From positions 62,001-126,000 of the forward strand of contig CABIZX010000004.1 of NCBI GenBank assembly GCA_902363375.1: a stretch of 64,000 bases of DNA, given 5' to 3'. The notes under the pieces were generated by a model that worked only from the letters and a program-made list of their open reading frames with translations, was not told the origin of the DNA and did no database searches. Made by a program: the position numbers and the translations under genes. Shown in pieces: positions 1 to 7,928 of the stretch. This DNA comes from Clostridiaceae bacterium (GTDB lineage: Bacteria; Bacillota; Clostridia; Clostridiales; Clostridiaceae). Each line of letters starts with the position of its first letter. Position 1 is the first letter of the stretch.

Positions 1-13
1 TAAGGAGGAAAAA

Positions 14-1105
14 ATGAATACAAACAAAAATGCAAACAAAATCATACAACTTCTTTTAATTTTAAATTTAATTCTTGTTGCTATTCTTCTATTTAGTAAG
101 ATGAATTTTGTACTATCTACTATAACTACAGTTATTAATGCTATGTTTATACCTATAGTTTTAGCTGTTTTCCTTTACTATTTAGTAAGACCTGTAAAAA
201 GATTTTTACAAAACAGAAAACTATCAAGTGGTATCGCTACAGCTCTTTCAATCTTATTAATAATAATTTTAATAGTGTATATGCTTATGTATTCTTCATC
301 AATCATAGCTAACCAAGGAGAAAGTTTGATGGTAGCCATTATAGATTCTGTACAAAGCCTAACTGATAAATATAGCTATATATTCCCACAAATAGATGAA
401 TTTTTAAATATTGGTCAATTACTTCAGAAAGCTACTAATTATTTAGTAAATTCCTTCACAGACATAACAAAAAATATATATGTATTTGCTAGTTCTATAG
501 GAAACTTTATAGCTCAAATGGTTTTAATTCCAATTATAATGTTCTATATACTTAAGGATGATAAAAAAATTTATAATGCTTTTGCTACCTTTCTTCCAAA
601 GAAATTTAAAGCTATTATATTAAAAATCTTACATGAAATTGACACCGTATTAAGACAGTATATTACTTCACAAATTATGGTTGCCTGTGTAATTGGTGTG
701 CTTATGTTTATAGGCTATGTAATAATTGGCATGCCTAATGCCCTAGTTCTTGCCTTATTCTCTCTTATAACTGCTTTTATACCTTTTTTAGGAGTAATAC
801 TTGGAATTCTTCCAGCTATACTTATATCTCTAAGTATGGGCTTTGGAATGGTTATTAAAATAGTAATTCTAACCATAATTGTACAACAATTAGAAGGTAA
901 TGTTATAACACCTAATATTACTGGTAATCAGCTTAACATGCATCCACTAACTACTATTTTAGTTGTTACTATAAGTGTATATTTTGGAGGATTCTTTGCA
1001 GCTTTTCTTGCTGTTCCAATATATAATATTGTTAAAATCCTTATTAAAAATCTCTATAATTATTGGATAAATAAAAATGCTCCAGAGATTACAGTTGAGA
1101 AGTAA
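14..1105 (+). CDS. AI-2E family transporter (PerM/YtvI-like membrane protein)
   Basis: Polytopic membrane protein of 363 residues, the usual length of the AI-2E/PerM family of putative exporters. It starts with two hydrophobic segments (about residues 10-28 and 36-55), followed by a third (70-90), a soluble stretch rich in polar residues (95-150) and a hydrophobic C-terminal half (155-345). The late part has the family's GMPNALVLALF and ITAFIPFLG-type segments, here near residues 240-270. A perfect-looking AAGGAGG ribosome binding site lies at 3-9, so the ATG at 14 is a firm start. Substrate is unknown for most members; some export autoinducer-2 or act as Na+/H+ antiporters. The gene stands alone and is followed by a long hairpin. 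Confidence 0.85.
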   Translation: MNTNKNANKIIQLLLILNLILVAILLFSKMNFVLSTITTVINAMFIPIVLAVFLYYLVRPVKRFLQNRKLSSGIATALSILLIIILIVYMLMYSSSIIANQGESLMVAIIDSVQSLTDKYSYIFPQIDEFLNIGQLLQKATNYLVNSFTDITKNIYVFASSIGNFIAQMVLIPIIMFYILKDDKKIYNAFATFLPKKFKAIILKILHEIDTVLRQYITSQIMVACVIGVLMFIGYVIIGMPNALVLALFSLITAFIPFLGVILGILPAILISLSMGFGMVIKIVILTIIVQQLEGNVITPNITGNQLNMHPLTTILVVTISVYFGGFFAAFLAVPIYNIVKILIKNLYNYWINKNAPEITVEK

Positions 1106-1155
1106 ACTTTAAATTAAGCAGTATTAATTCAATTAATACTGCTTAATTTAAAGTT
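1105..1155. terminator. Long perfect inverted repeat between convergent genes
   Basis: Two 25-base arms, aactttaaattaagcagta onwards and its exact reverse complement, meet around a single central base. The structure lies between the ends of the converging AI-2E and cyclophilin genes and would form a hairpin on either strand. There is no long U run, so it is a likely bidirectional terminator rather than a textbook one. Confidence 0.6.
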
Positions 1156-1165
1156 ATCTATATTA

Positions 1166-1726
1166 TTAATTTAATCTATCTAATATTACCGGTCTTAGAT
1201 AACTATCATCAAAAGTCTCTACATATACTTCAGTAATTATCTCAGGTTTTATTGGTTCCCTTATAATTACTCCCTCCATATTGCTTTCAACTACTTTTGT
1301 TTCTACCCCGGCAAGTCTTTGAAGTACTTCAAACCCTTCAATAACTTTCCCAAATGCTGCAAACTTTCCGTTAAGTCTTTCCTCATTATCCCCTATAGTA
1401 ATAAAAAACTCACTGCCTGATGCAATTCTCTCTCCATCTCCAGCCATAGCTACTGTCCACTTATCAAGTCTAATGTCGTTATGAAATCCATTATCATCAA
1501 ATTCACCATCAATAAAAAAATCACAACGTGGATCTTCAAAGTTACAATAACTAGGCTGAATTACAAAATCCTTCACTATTCTCTTTATAGCTCTATTATT
1601 ATAAAGGCCCTCATTACTTACATATATGAAGCTATTAACAGTATTAGGTGCTGACTTTGGATATAATTCAAGCCTTATGTATTCCTTATTATTTATTACA
1701 ATTGTAGCTATAGGATTTTTACTCAT
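1166..1726 (-). CDS. Peptidyl-prolyl cis-trans isomerase, cyclophilin type
   Basis: A 186-residue cytoplasmic cyclophilin, which speeds cis-trans isomerisation of X-Pro bonds during folding. The family core is visible: APNTVNSFIY (26-35), the FVIQ segment at 54-57 (usually FMIQGG), SEFFIT at 105-110 (canonical QFFI) and LNGKFAAFGKVIEGFEV at 118-134 (canonical L-DG-HTVFGKV-EG). The QGG after FVIQ is replaced by QPSY, so it belongs to the divergent bacterial short cyclophilins and catalytic strength is uncertain. No signal peptide. RBS AGGAGG lies just before the ATG at 1726. It is monocistronic. Confidence 0.87.
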   Translation of the reverse strand: MSKNPIATIVINNKEYIRLELYPKSAPNTVNSFIYVSNEGLYNNRAIKRIVKDFVIQPSYCNFEDPRCDFFIDGEFDDNGFHNDIRLDKWTVAMAGDGERIASGSEFFITIGDNEERLNGKFAAFGKVIEGFEVLQRLAGVETKVVESNMEGVIIREPIKPEIITEVYVETFDDSYLRPVILDRLN

Positions 1727-2166
1727 ACTTATACCTCCTAGTTATAATTTATTTATGCTTATATAAATTATAAGACTTCATTCCTTCAAAAGACAATACT
1801 TACTTTGACCAAAACATTGGTATAAGGTAATAATAGTATATTATTTTCTTTTATAAAAAAGATTTCATCAAAATTATTTCGTGGAGTATATAGAAATATT
1901 TTTAAAAGCATTATCAAAGACGATTTTAACTCTGAGTTCTATAATAGAAATGTTTTCATTTATTTATTACCTATAGCAGTGAAATGAAAAATAAGGTAAT
2001 AAGAAATTAATCTCACTACCCTTGAACTTATTCACTATTCATATTCTCTTACTTCAAAAGATGATATTTGGCCATATAATATATATTCTTTTTTATTTTC
2101 AATTTACAGATTTTTATAGATTCATTTAAATTACATTTCACACTAAATTACTTAAGTATCTTCTAT
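1727..2166. other. 440-bp interval without a supported gene
   Basis: Very AT-rich. On the plus strand about 1848-1987 reads as roughly 45 open codons (including SKLFRGVYRNIFKSIIKDD) with no start codon or ribosome binding site and a TGA end. It may be the decayed end of an old gene, but I do not recognise it. The rest probably holds the promoter of the cyclophilin gene; nothing else is convincing. Confidence 0.4.
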
Positions 2167-2595
2167 TTAATTTCTTAAATTATAATTTATTTCTATTTCA
2201 TTGATTTTATCTTTGTCTATATTTGTATTAGAAATATATTTTGTTTCTTTATCATTTTTATATATACTAATTCTATCGTAACCATAATCAAATGAACCTA
2301 CTTGTTTATCATTAATAAATAATCTAGCTTCTAAACAATATCCATCCTTTCTTGATTTGCTAAAGCTTTTCTTAACTTTAATATTCTCAAATTGATTTAA
2401 AAATCGTTCAATTTCATCTTTATCCGTTATTTCTACAGTTTTTCCATAGGTTCCAGAGCTCATGAGTATCTTATCTACATTTTTAAAATCTATGTCTAGT
2501 ATATTCTCGAAATTCTTTGGTATAAGAAATGATTGCAAAATCAATCCTATAATAATCACAAATATAATTACTAGCCAAACGCTTTTTTTCTTCAT
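2167..2595 (-). CDS. Small membrane-anchored protein of unknown function
   Basis: A 142-residue protein: N-terminal MKKKS charged start, one strong hydrophobic segment (about residues 5-24), then a polar extracytoplasmic domain. The start at 2595 is chosen because AAGGAG stands seven bases upstream; an upstream ATG at 2706 would add 37 residues that belong to the decayed gene before it. The domain contains VDKILMSSGTYGKTVEITDK followed by a segment ending in DGYCLEARLFI, a pattern I associate loosely with small secreted clostridial proteins of the DUF5301 kind. That assignment is tentative. Function unknown. It survives next to several broken secreted-protein genes. Confidence 0.65.
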   Translation of the reverse strand: MKKKSVWLVIIFVIIIGLILQSFLIPKNFENILDIDFKNVDKILMSSGTYGKTVEITDKDEIERFLNQFENIKVKKSFSKSRKDGYCLEARLFINDKQVGSFDYGYDRISIYKNDKETKYISNTNIDKDKINEIEINYNLRN

Positions 2596-2653
2596 ATATA
2601 AATTCTCCTTATATAATCTAGTTATAAAATTTGATAGAAGATTAACTCTATTT

Positions 2654-2942
2654 CTACCCGGTATCAAAGCGATTACCTTTTGTTTTAAGATTAAGTATAT
2701 ATGCATTAATATTTCCCATCAATATCATAAGTCTCAACTATATTATCTATAGATATCTCTCTTGTTCAAGCTGTATTTTCATCATTAGATATAATCTTTT
2801 CAATGAAATTTCCACATATTTCTATAATATTTTCCTTATCAGTATATTTACGTTCATTTGCTGATATATCATCAACAAACGCTGACATTAGAAACATGAA
2901 AATTAAAAATAAACTCATAACTAAACTTATATATTTTTTCAT
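2654..2942 (-). pseudogene. Decayed secreted-protein gene (N-terminal fragment)
   Basis: Starts with a clear signal peptide, MKKYISLVMSLFLIFMFLMS, ending near a plausible SANER cleavage region. The frame continues to NDENTA and hits TGA at 2766-2768. The same frame then goes on with TREISIDNIVETYDIDG, after which a one-base shift near 2709 restores NINAYILNLKTKGNRFDTG before TAG at 2654. The parts together resemble the N-terminal propeptide-like region of clostridial secreted proteins. One nonsense change, one frameshift and loss of the rest indicate a pseudogene. The TGA is unlikely to be selenocysteine because the downstream frame is broken as well. Confidence 0.65.
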
Positions 2943-3178
2943 AATACTACTGCTTAGATAATAACTTATTCTAGTGTGGATTATGGTGATTTGAGCAATT
3001 ATGAGTTGCTTTATACTATTCCTGATATAGCAAAAATTTTCAAAGTTAATCAACACAAAGTATACGCACTTATAGAGAAAAAATATTAATAACCCTAAAA
3101 TTAGGTATACTTAAAGTCACCAGATAAGAGCTATTAGTGCTTTCAATTTACTCAACCTTTCTATCATTAATCCAATAG

Positions 3179-3745
3179 TTATCTAGGAGGATTACACTTA
3201 CTACAAGGTTTTAATCCTCTTTCTCTAGCATGCTTTAATGTTATTTGTATTAGACTTGCCATATTGCTATATTCTTTAGAATCATGATATACAGTACTAG
3301 TTTTACTTGCAATCCACATTGGTGTATTTTCATCTACATTATTATTAATTTCATTTTCTTTACTTTCTATAGCTGCTCCTATATTAGACATTACTGCTAC
3401 TTTAAGAGTTTCATCTTTCATAGTTAATAAATAATTATACTTAGCTTTAGCTACATTTAATTTCTCTATAGTTTTAGCCGCATTTACTTCTGATAACACT
3501 AAATTAACATAATCCATTTGAACTTTATCTTAAGTTTTCAGGAACATTATCCTCACAAGTAATTCTATTTGTTATCCAACCTGTATCTGTTTTTAATCTA
3601 GCCCCTTGTGGATTAAAGCTTTTAGAATCTGCATAAGCTACAGCTGGACTATCAATACCTTATTAAAGATATATCTAAATTAAACTTACAGATAATGAGA
3701 TAGTGCTGTAGCAATTATCGTTTTTAAATACTTCCTTTTAAACAT
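3179..3745 (-). pseudogene. Decayed secreted-protein gene with a C-terminal Cys motif
   Basis: An ATG at 3745 with a GGGGGA ribosome site opens a signal peptide, MFKRKYLKTIIATALS, that stops after 19 codons. Past a broken stretch, another frame reads ADSKSFNPQGARLKTDTGW and continues to VPENL. A one-base shift near 3533 joins it to DKVQMDYVNLVLSEVNAAKT, and this frame runs intact to 3179. The C-terminus, TVYHDSKEYSNMASLIQITL then GLKPCSKC, is a degenerate form of the VYH-x-CSNM-x-AKxRGLxPCxxC motif found at the end of many clostridial secreted proteins. At least two disruptions make it a pseudogene, although the last 112 codons are still open. Confidence 0.6.
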
Positions 3746-3897
3746 AAAAAATCCCCCTCTTTTCTATTATACTTTTTAATGAATTATTGCAATATTTACA
3801 AAATTGTTTAAAATATATTATTACAAGTACACAATTTACATTAAATGTATATATCTTATTTAAGTTCACTCTTATTTGATTATGTGCTACAAAAGAA

Positions 3898-3932
3898 AAA
3901 ATGCTAGTATGGATTTTGTTCCCTACTAGCCT
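3898..3932 (-). terminator. Rho-independent terminator of the VanZ-like gene
   Basis: On the minus strand GCTAGTA and TACTAGC form a 7-bp stem around a 14-base loop, followed directly by ATTTTTTCTTTT. It lies about 160 bases beyond the stop of the VanZ-like gene. The surrounding interval 3746-4091 holds nothing else I can support. Confidence 0.65.
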
Positions 3933-4091
3933 TTAGTTATTATCTTCTATAAATTTTATAGTAATTTACTCTATATTTTCTAATCCACTAATAATTATTT
4001 TAAATTACTCCTAAGTTACGTTTTTGCATTTATACTTAAATATTTCTAATTCTTATTTTTATATTATAAATCGCACTTTTAATTACTAGTT

Positions 4092-4661
4092 TTATTTTGA
4101 AATTATAAATTTTTCATCATCAAATAATATTTGAAAAATCATATAGCCTAATATTATACTAATGGTATTAAAAATCAAATCTGTAATATCACACACCCTA
4201 TAACCCCTTGTTACTCCAAAGTATATTTCAAAATATTGCAGTATTTCTATTGTAAGAGATGTAAAAAATCCTGTTATAGTTACTTTTTTTAAACTCTTAA
4301 ATCTTTTATTCCATACTAGTGGCAATAGGATACCTAGAGGCGCTAAAAGTATTAAATTTCCAATAGTGTTTTTGAAAAATAATAATTTATTTGTATTACT
4401 ATATGTGCTTATAAAATCGAATATATTTAAATTAATAGATGGCTCAATTGTATAATTTTGTTGTGTAAAATATATAAGTATCGGCAAAAGTGTAACTGAT
4501 ATTAAGGAAATAATATATACAAAAAATATCATGTATAATATTTCATTCTTTAATATAAATTTTTTGTTCTTAATAAATACTGCAGCTCTAATTATAATCC
4601 ATACAATAATGCCGAATATTAAGAGTAATCTTCCGCCTATAATTATTCCTGTTATCTCCAT
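4092..4661 (-). CDS. VanZ-family membrane protein
   Basis: 189 residues with five hydrophobic segments (about 5-25, 38-60, 85-110, 125-145, 160-185). The VanZ-type signature is near the end: RVCDITDLIFNTISIILGY, corresponding to the family's R-x-(D/x)-DLxxNxxGxxxG pattern. VanZ proteins are membrane proteins; the founding member gives low-level teicoplanin resistance, but most chromosomal homologues have no known role and the name should not be read as a resistance call. Start ATG at 4661; spacing to a ribosome site is poor. It stands alone between two decayed loci. Confidence 0.8.
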   Translation of the reverse strand: MEITGIIIGGRLLLIFGIIVWIIIRAAVFIKNKKFILKNEILYMIFFVYIISLISVTLLPILIYFTQQNYTIEPSINLNIFDFISTYSNTNKLLFFKNTIGNLILLAPLGILLPLVWNKRFKSLKKVTITGFFTSLTIEILQYFEIYFGVTRGYRVCDITDLIFNTISIILGYMIFQILFDDEKFIISK

Positions 4662-4690
4662 ATTAGTATATTCCTCATTCTAGAACAACT

Positions 4691-5084
4691 CTATTGAGTA
4701 ATTCTACCTTTCACAGTTATATAAGTATTGGGAGTGCCATCAGATATAAATAAATGATATTTCTCCGCCGGAACTGTTCCCATTGCGAAAGTAGACACTA
4801 CCGCTAAAAGAAATGGGATTTTGTATAACAAGTCCCTTCTTAAGATCTACATTTACTGTCCCAGAGCCTGTTTTCGAATCAACCTATAAAGTTATTTTTT
4901 ATTCGCTAGATCGTAAAAAATACCATTCTGAGAACCATCCACACACCCTCGTCCATTATTATAAACTTGATATGATGCAGAAAAATTACTACTGTAACCA
5001 AATATTGTAGTAAAATTTCCTACTGTAATTAAAGTTAATTGAGTTATTGCAGCTATTTGGGGTTTTTTTCTTAAAATTAATCAT
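4691..5084 (-). pseudogene. Decayed small secreted-protein gene
   Basis: ATG at 5084 follows a strong AAGGGGGG site and begins MINFKKK. A shift in the A7 run then gives KPQIAAITQLTLITVG, a signal-peptide core, and a domain reading VYNNGRGCVDGSQNGIFYDL before TAA. A second frame carries VDSKTGSGTVNVDLKKG to about 4755, and a third carries ISDGTPNTYITVKGRITQ to the stop at 4691. The three frames in order look like one secreted beta-rich protein of about 125 residues with three frameshifts. The plus-strand ORF in this interval is only its antisense. Confidence 0.55.
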
Positions 5085-5245
5085 TGATTAATCCCCCCTT
5101 TTTTTACATTTTAAAAATTACATTCTACTACATTATTGCATAAGTGTGCTTATTTTCTTTAGTAAATACACGAAATGGTTGTTTTTCAACTTAACATTAT
5201 AATATCAATTCTAATTTTATTTCATATCTTTCTAAGTATACTTAA

Positions 5246-5620
5246 AATATAGCTCTATGTATCAGATATGCCTATAACAATAATCTAATTATTAAATATT
5301 TTTCTAGAGATATTATATTGCCTATAGAAACTGAAGAAGAAAAATTTAAAAATAAAGATAAAGTTGCCCCACTTACCTTAGAAAAGCAAAAGAAATTTAT
5401 TGCAGTTATAAAGGGCCCTAAGTTAGAAATGTTATTTATTTTTACTCTTAGTATTGATCTAAGACAAGGTGAATTATTAGGTCATACAGATATTTATATT
5501 ACAGCTAATACTTATACTCATGTATTAAAGGAACATAAAGAAAAAAGTGTAGATATCTTTAGCATAATAAATGTGATAAATGATGAAAATAATAAAAAAA
5601 TATCAACAATCTCAATGTCT
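5246..5620 (+). pseudogene. Remnant of a tyrosine recombinase (phage/ICE integrase)
   Basis: The plus frame reads NNNLIIKYFSRDIILPIE, a typical linker between the core-binding and catalytic domains, then APLTLEKQKKFIAVI and LSIDLRQGELLG. The latter is the box I region with its catalytic Arg (canonical TGLRxGELLGL). It jumps directly to HTDIYITANTYTHVL, the box II end with the late His and catalytic Tyr (canonical LGHxDIxTTxxxYxH). About 90 residues with the HxxR motif are missing, and no N-terminal domain is left. The open frame continues artificially through the tRNA-Arg gene. Position at the 3' end of a tRNA array fits an old integrative element. Confidence 0.65.
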
Positions 5621-5634
5621 GAAACCGTTGATAT
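5590..5634 (-). terminator. Terminator of the tRNA array
   Basis: On the minus strand ATATCAACGGTTTCA pairs with TGAGATTGTTGATAT (15 bp with three G-U pairs) around GACAT, then a T7 run. It begins 12 bases after the CCA end of the last tRNA and overlaps the end of the integrase remnant. Confidence 0.75.
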
Positions 5635-5645
5635 CACTGTATTTA

Positions 5646-5722
5646 TGGTACACCCAACAGGATTTGAACCTGCGACCGATGGATTCGAAGTCCAGCGCTC
5701 TATCCAGCTGAGCTATGGGTGT
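5646..5722 (-). tRNA. tRNA-Arg (anticodon TCG)
   Basis: Full cloverleaf on the minus strand with encoded CCA. The anticodon loop is CTTCGAA, so it reads CGA. It is the last tRNA of the array and the one next to the integrase remnant. The acceptor pair 1-72 is A-U, which is uncommon. Confidence 0.93.
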
Positions 5723-5755
5723 ATAAATAAAATATATACCGAAAAATAAAAAAAA

Positions 5756-5829
5756 TGGAGCGGGTGAAGGGAATCGAACCCTCGTAACTAGCTTGGAAGG
5801 CTAGCACTCTACCATTGAGTTACACCCGC
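5756..5829 (-). tRNA. tRNA-Gly (anticodon TCC)
   Basis: Cloverleaf with anticodon loop CTTCCAA and encoded CCA. Two further identical copies occur in the array (6011-6084, 6598-6671). Confidence 0.95.
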
Positions 5830-5846
5830 ATATATTTAATTTAAAG

Positions 5847-5922
5847 TGGTCGGGGTGACAGGGATTGAACCTGCGACCTCATGGTCCCAAACCACGCGCG
5901 CTCCCATCTGCGCCACACCCCG
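5847..5922 (-). tRNA. tRNA-Pro (anticodon TGG)
   Basis: Cloverleaf with anticodon loop TTTGGGA, encoded CCA and acceptor CGGGGTG. An identical copy is at 6689-6764. Confidence 0.95.
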
Positions 5923-5927
5923 ATATT

Positions 5928-6004
<77 letters not shown>

Positions 6005-6010
6005 ATATTT

Positions 6011-6084
6011 TGGAGCGGGTGAAGGGAATCGAACCCTCGTAACTAGCTTGGAAGGCTAGCACTCTACCATTGAGTTACACCCGC
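6011..6084 (-). tRNA. tRNA-Gly (anticodon TCC), second copy
   Basis: Identical in the tRNA body to the genes at 5756-5829 and 6598-6671; encoded CCA. Confidence 0.95.
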
Positions 6085-6088
6085 ATAT

Positions 6089-6163
6089 TGGAGCGGAAGA
6101 CGAGATTCGAACTCGCGACGTTCACCTTGGCAAGGTGACGCTCTACCACTGAGCCACTCCCGC
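6089..6163 (-). tRNA. tRNA-Gly (anticodon GCC)
   Basis: Cloverleaf with anticodon loop TTGCCAA and encoded CCA; it reads GGC and GGT. Confidence 0.95.
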
Positions 6164-6178
6164 TTACTTTTTTATGAT

Positions 6179-6262
6179 TGGTGCAGGTGAAGGGAGTCGA
6201 ACCCCCACGCCTAAGGCGCTAGATCCTAAGTCTAGTGCGTCTGCCAATTCCGCCACACCTGC
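6179..6262 (-). tRNA. tRNA-Leu (anticodon TAG)
   Basis: Class II tRNA with a long variable arm, anticodon loop CTTAGGA and encoded CCA. Confidence 0.95.
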
Positions 6263-6273
6263 ATATATCATTT

Positions 6274-6349
6274 TGGTGGCTCACCGGGGGATCGAACCCC
6301 GGACACCATGATTAAAAGTCATGTGCTCTACCGACTGAGCTAGTGAACC
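6274..6349 (-). tRNA. tRNA-Lys (anticodon TTT)
   Basis: Cloverleaf with anticodon loop CTTTTAA and encoded CCA. Confidence 0.95.
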
Positions 6350-6352
6350 ATC

Positions 6353-6427
6353 TGGCTGGGATAGCAGGATTTGAACCTACGAATGCCAGAGTCAAAGTCT
6401 GGTGCCTTACCGCTTGGCGATATCCCA
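6353..6427 (-). tRNA. tRNA-Gln (anticodon TTG)
   Basis: Cloverleaf with anticodon loop CTTTGAC and encoded CCA; the 5' base is U, as is usual for tRNA-Gln. Only three bases separate it from tRNA-Lys. Confidence 0.93.
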
Positions 6428-6434
6428 AAGTTAA

Positions 6435-6511
6435 TGGGGTGAACGATGGGACTCGAACCCACGACAACCAGGACCACAATCTGGCGCTCTACCAACTGAA
6501 CTACGCTCACC
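6435..6511 (-). tRNA. tRNA-His (anticodon GTG)
   Basis: Cloverleaf with anticodon loop TTGTGGT and encoded CCA. The acceptor is extended by a G at position -1, the identity element of tRNA-His. Confidence 0.93.
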
Positions 6512-6515
6512 ATAA

Positions 6516-6592
<77 letters not shown>

Positions 6593-6597
6593 ATATT

Positions 6598-6671
6598 TGG
6601 AGCGGGTGAAGGGAATCGAACCCTCGTAACTAGCTTGGAAGGCTAGCACTCTACCATTGAGTTACACCCGC
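6598..6671 (-). tRNA. tRNA-Gly (anticodon TCC), third copy
   Basis: Identical in the tRNA body to 5756-5829 and 6011-6084; encoded CCA. Confidence 0.95.
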
Positions 6672-6688
6672 ATATATTTGATTTAAAG

Positions 6689-6764
6689 TGGTCGGGGTGA
6701 CAGGGATTGAACCTGCGACCTCATGGTCCCAAACCACGCGCGCTCCCATCTGCGCCACACCCCG
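6689..6764 (-). tRNA. tRNA-Pro (anticodon TGG), second copy
   Basis: Identical to 5847-5922; encoded CCA. First tRNA of the transcript, about 45 bases downstream of the promoter. Confidence 0.95.
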
Positions 6765-6813
6765 ATATTTCTCAATCAGTGCCGTTTATTTAATAACCTT
6801 AACGACAAAATTT

Positions 6814-6842
6814 ATTATACAGACTTCCTTTAAAATAGTCAA
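6814..6842 (-). promoter_or_regulatory. Near-consensus sigma-A promoter of the tRNA array
   Basis: On the minus strand TTGACT (6837-6842) and a perfect TATAAT (6814-6819) are separated by exactly 17 bases, just upstream of tRNA-Pro. The strength is as expected for stable RNA transcription. Confidence 0.85.
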
Positions 6843-7305
6843 CACCTTTTTTGAAGTTTTTAATTAAATTTTGGCAGTTTTTATTGTAACCTATCTTTAA
6901 GACCTATATTTACCTTCTTTTCTCTTATGTACCTCATATCCCATTGTTAATTTATATTATAGTTTATTATTTCATTTTGTAACATCATCAACTGGAAAAT
7001 TTGATTATCATAGTAAGGTTAACCTTAAATAAAACTATACTATCTTAAAGTCTATGCTTAAAGACACTACTTTATAATTTATTATTCTAGTAAAATACAT
7101 TATATTATACAGTATAATTCAAGTTCTTATAATCTAGTTACCATTTTAAAAGTTAAAAATGGTAACTAGATTATATTATAGTTTTTTAAAAAGCTATAAT
7201 GTTATATAAAATTATATATTTATACATAATGTAGATATATAATCTGAATACCTCTTTTATGAAAGTTAATATATCCTCTAAATCAACAAGTTATAATAAT
7301 TATTA
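6843..7305. other. Intergenic AT-rich interval with a perfect 19-bp inverted repeat
   Basis: No gene visible. At 7129-7174 the arms ATAATCTAGTTACCATTTT and their exact complement flank an 8-base loop, with no U run on either side. Right after it, 7175-7198 is a second, weaker palindrome (TTATAG/CTATAA with A/T core). They may end the rdgB transcript or be a remnant element. Confidence 0.5.
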
Positions 7306-7902
7306 CTATAAATATTTTTTCATTTCTTCTGTAAGTTTAGCTAATGCATTTCCTCTATGACTTATGGAATTTTTAACTTGAGAAGGTACATCATTAAATG
7401 TAGCCTTTAATTCTGGTACATAAAATAATGGATCATATCCAAAACCTTCACATTCTTTATATTCTTCTAATATTAACCCATTTACTTCTCCTTGGACTTT
7501 AATAATATTTTCTTCATCAACTATCAAAACCATAGCACATACAAATTTAGCTTTTCTCTCATTAAAAGGTACACCATTCAATTCTCTAATTAATTTTTTA
7601 TTATTTTCTATAGAGTTTCCATGTTCCCCACTATATCTAGCTGAATATATACCAGGCGCTCCATTTAACACTTCTACTGATAATCCTGAATCGTCAGATA
7701 AAACCAACGCATCTTCACATATATCATAAATTGCTTTAGCTTTTATCCACGCATTTTCCATAAATGTAGTTCCAGTCTCTTCTACATCTATATCTATCCC
7801 TGCTTCTTTTAAAGATACTACTTCTAAATCAAATTCTTTAAGTATCTCCTTTATCTCTAAAATCTTATGTTGATTATTACTAGCAACTATTACTTTTTTC
7901 AT
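7306..7902 (-). CDS. rdgB: XTP/dITP diphosphatase (RdgB/HAM1 family)
   Basis: 198 residues, full length. Hydrolyses the non-canonical purine triphosphates XTP, dITP and ITP to monophosphates, keeping deaminated bases out of DNA and RNA. Family motifs seen: [16 protein letters not shown] at 5-20 (SxNxxK substrate loop), [20 protein letters not shown] at about 68-87 (metal-binding acidic pair), [12 protein letters not shown] near 150 and SHRGNAL near 183. It starts 26 bases after the AIR-synthase-like gene and is probably co-transcribed with it. RBS GGAG precedes the ATG. Confidence 0.93.
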   Translation of the reverse strand: MKKVIVASNNQHKILEIKEILKEFDLEVVSLKEAGIDIDVEETGTTFMENAWIKAKAIYDICEDALVLSDDSGLSVEVLNGAPGIYSARYSGEHGNSIENNKKLIRELNGVPFNERKAKFVCAMVLIVDEENIIKVQGEVNGLILEEYKECEGFGYDPLFYVPELKATFNDVPSQVKNSISHRGNALAKLTEEMKKYL

Positions 7903-7928
7903 TATAGTATCTTCTCCTTTTAAACTGT

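Noticed and set aside
2766..2768. TGA in pseudogene A as a possible third selenocysteine
   Set aside because: The frame after it is broken by a further shift and stop, and there is no Cys/Sec redox context.
4813..5010. Plus-strand ORF of 65 codons
   Set aside because: Antisense of the decayed secreted-protein gene; no ribosome site.
5620..5749. C-terminal extension of the integrase-remnant ORF (HPTGFEPATDGFEVQRSIQLSYG)
   Set aside because: This is the antisense translation of the tRNA-Arg gene, a well-known spurious protein sequence.
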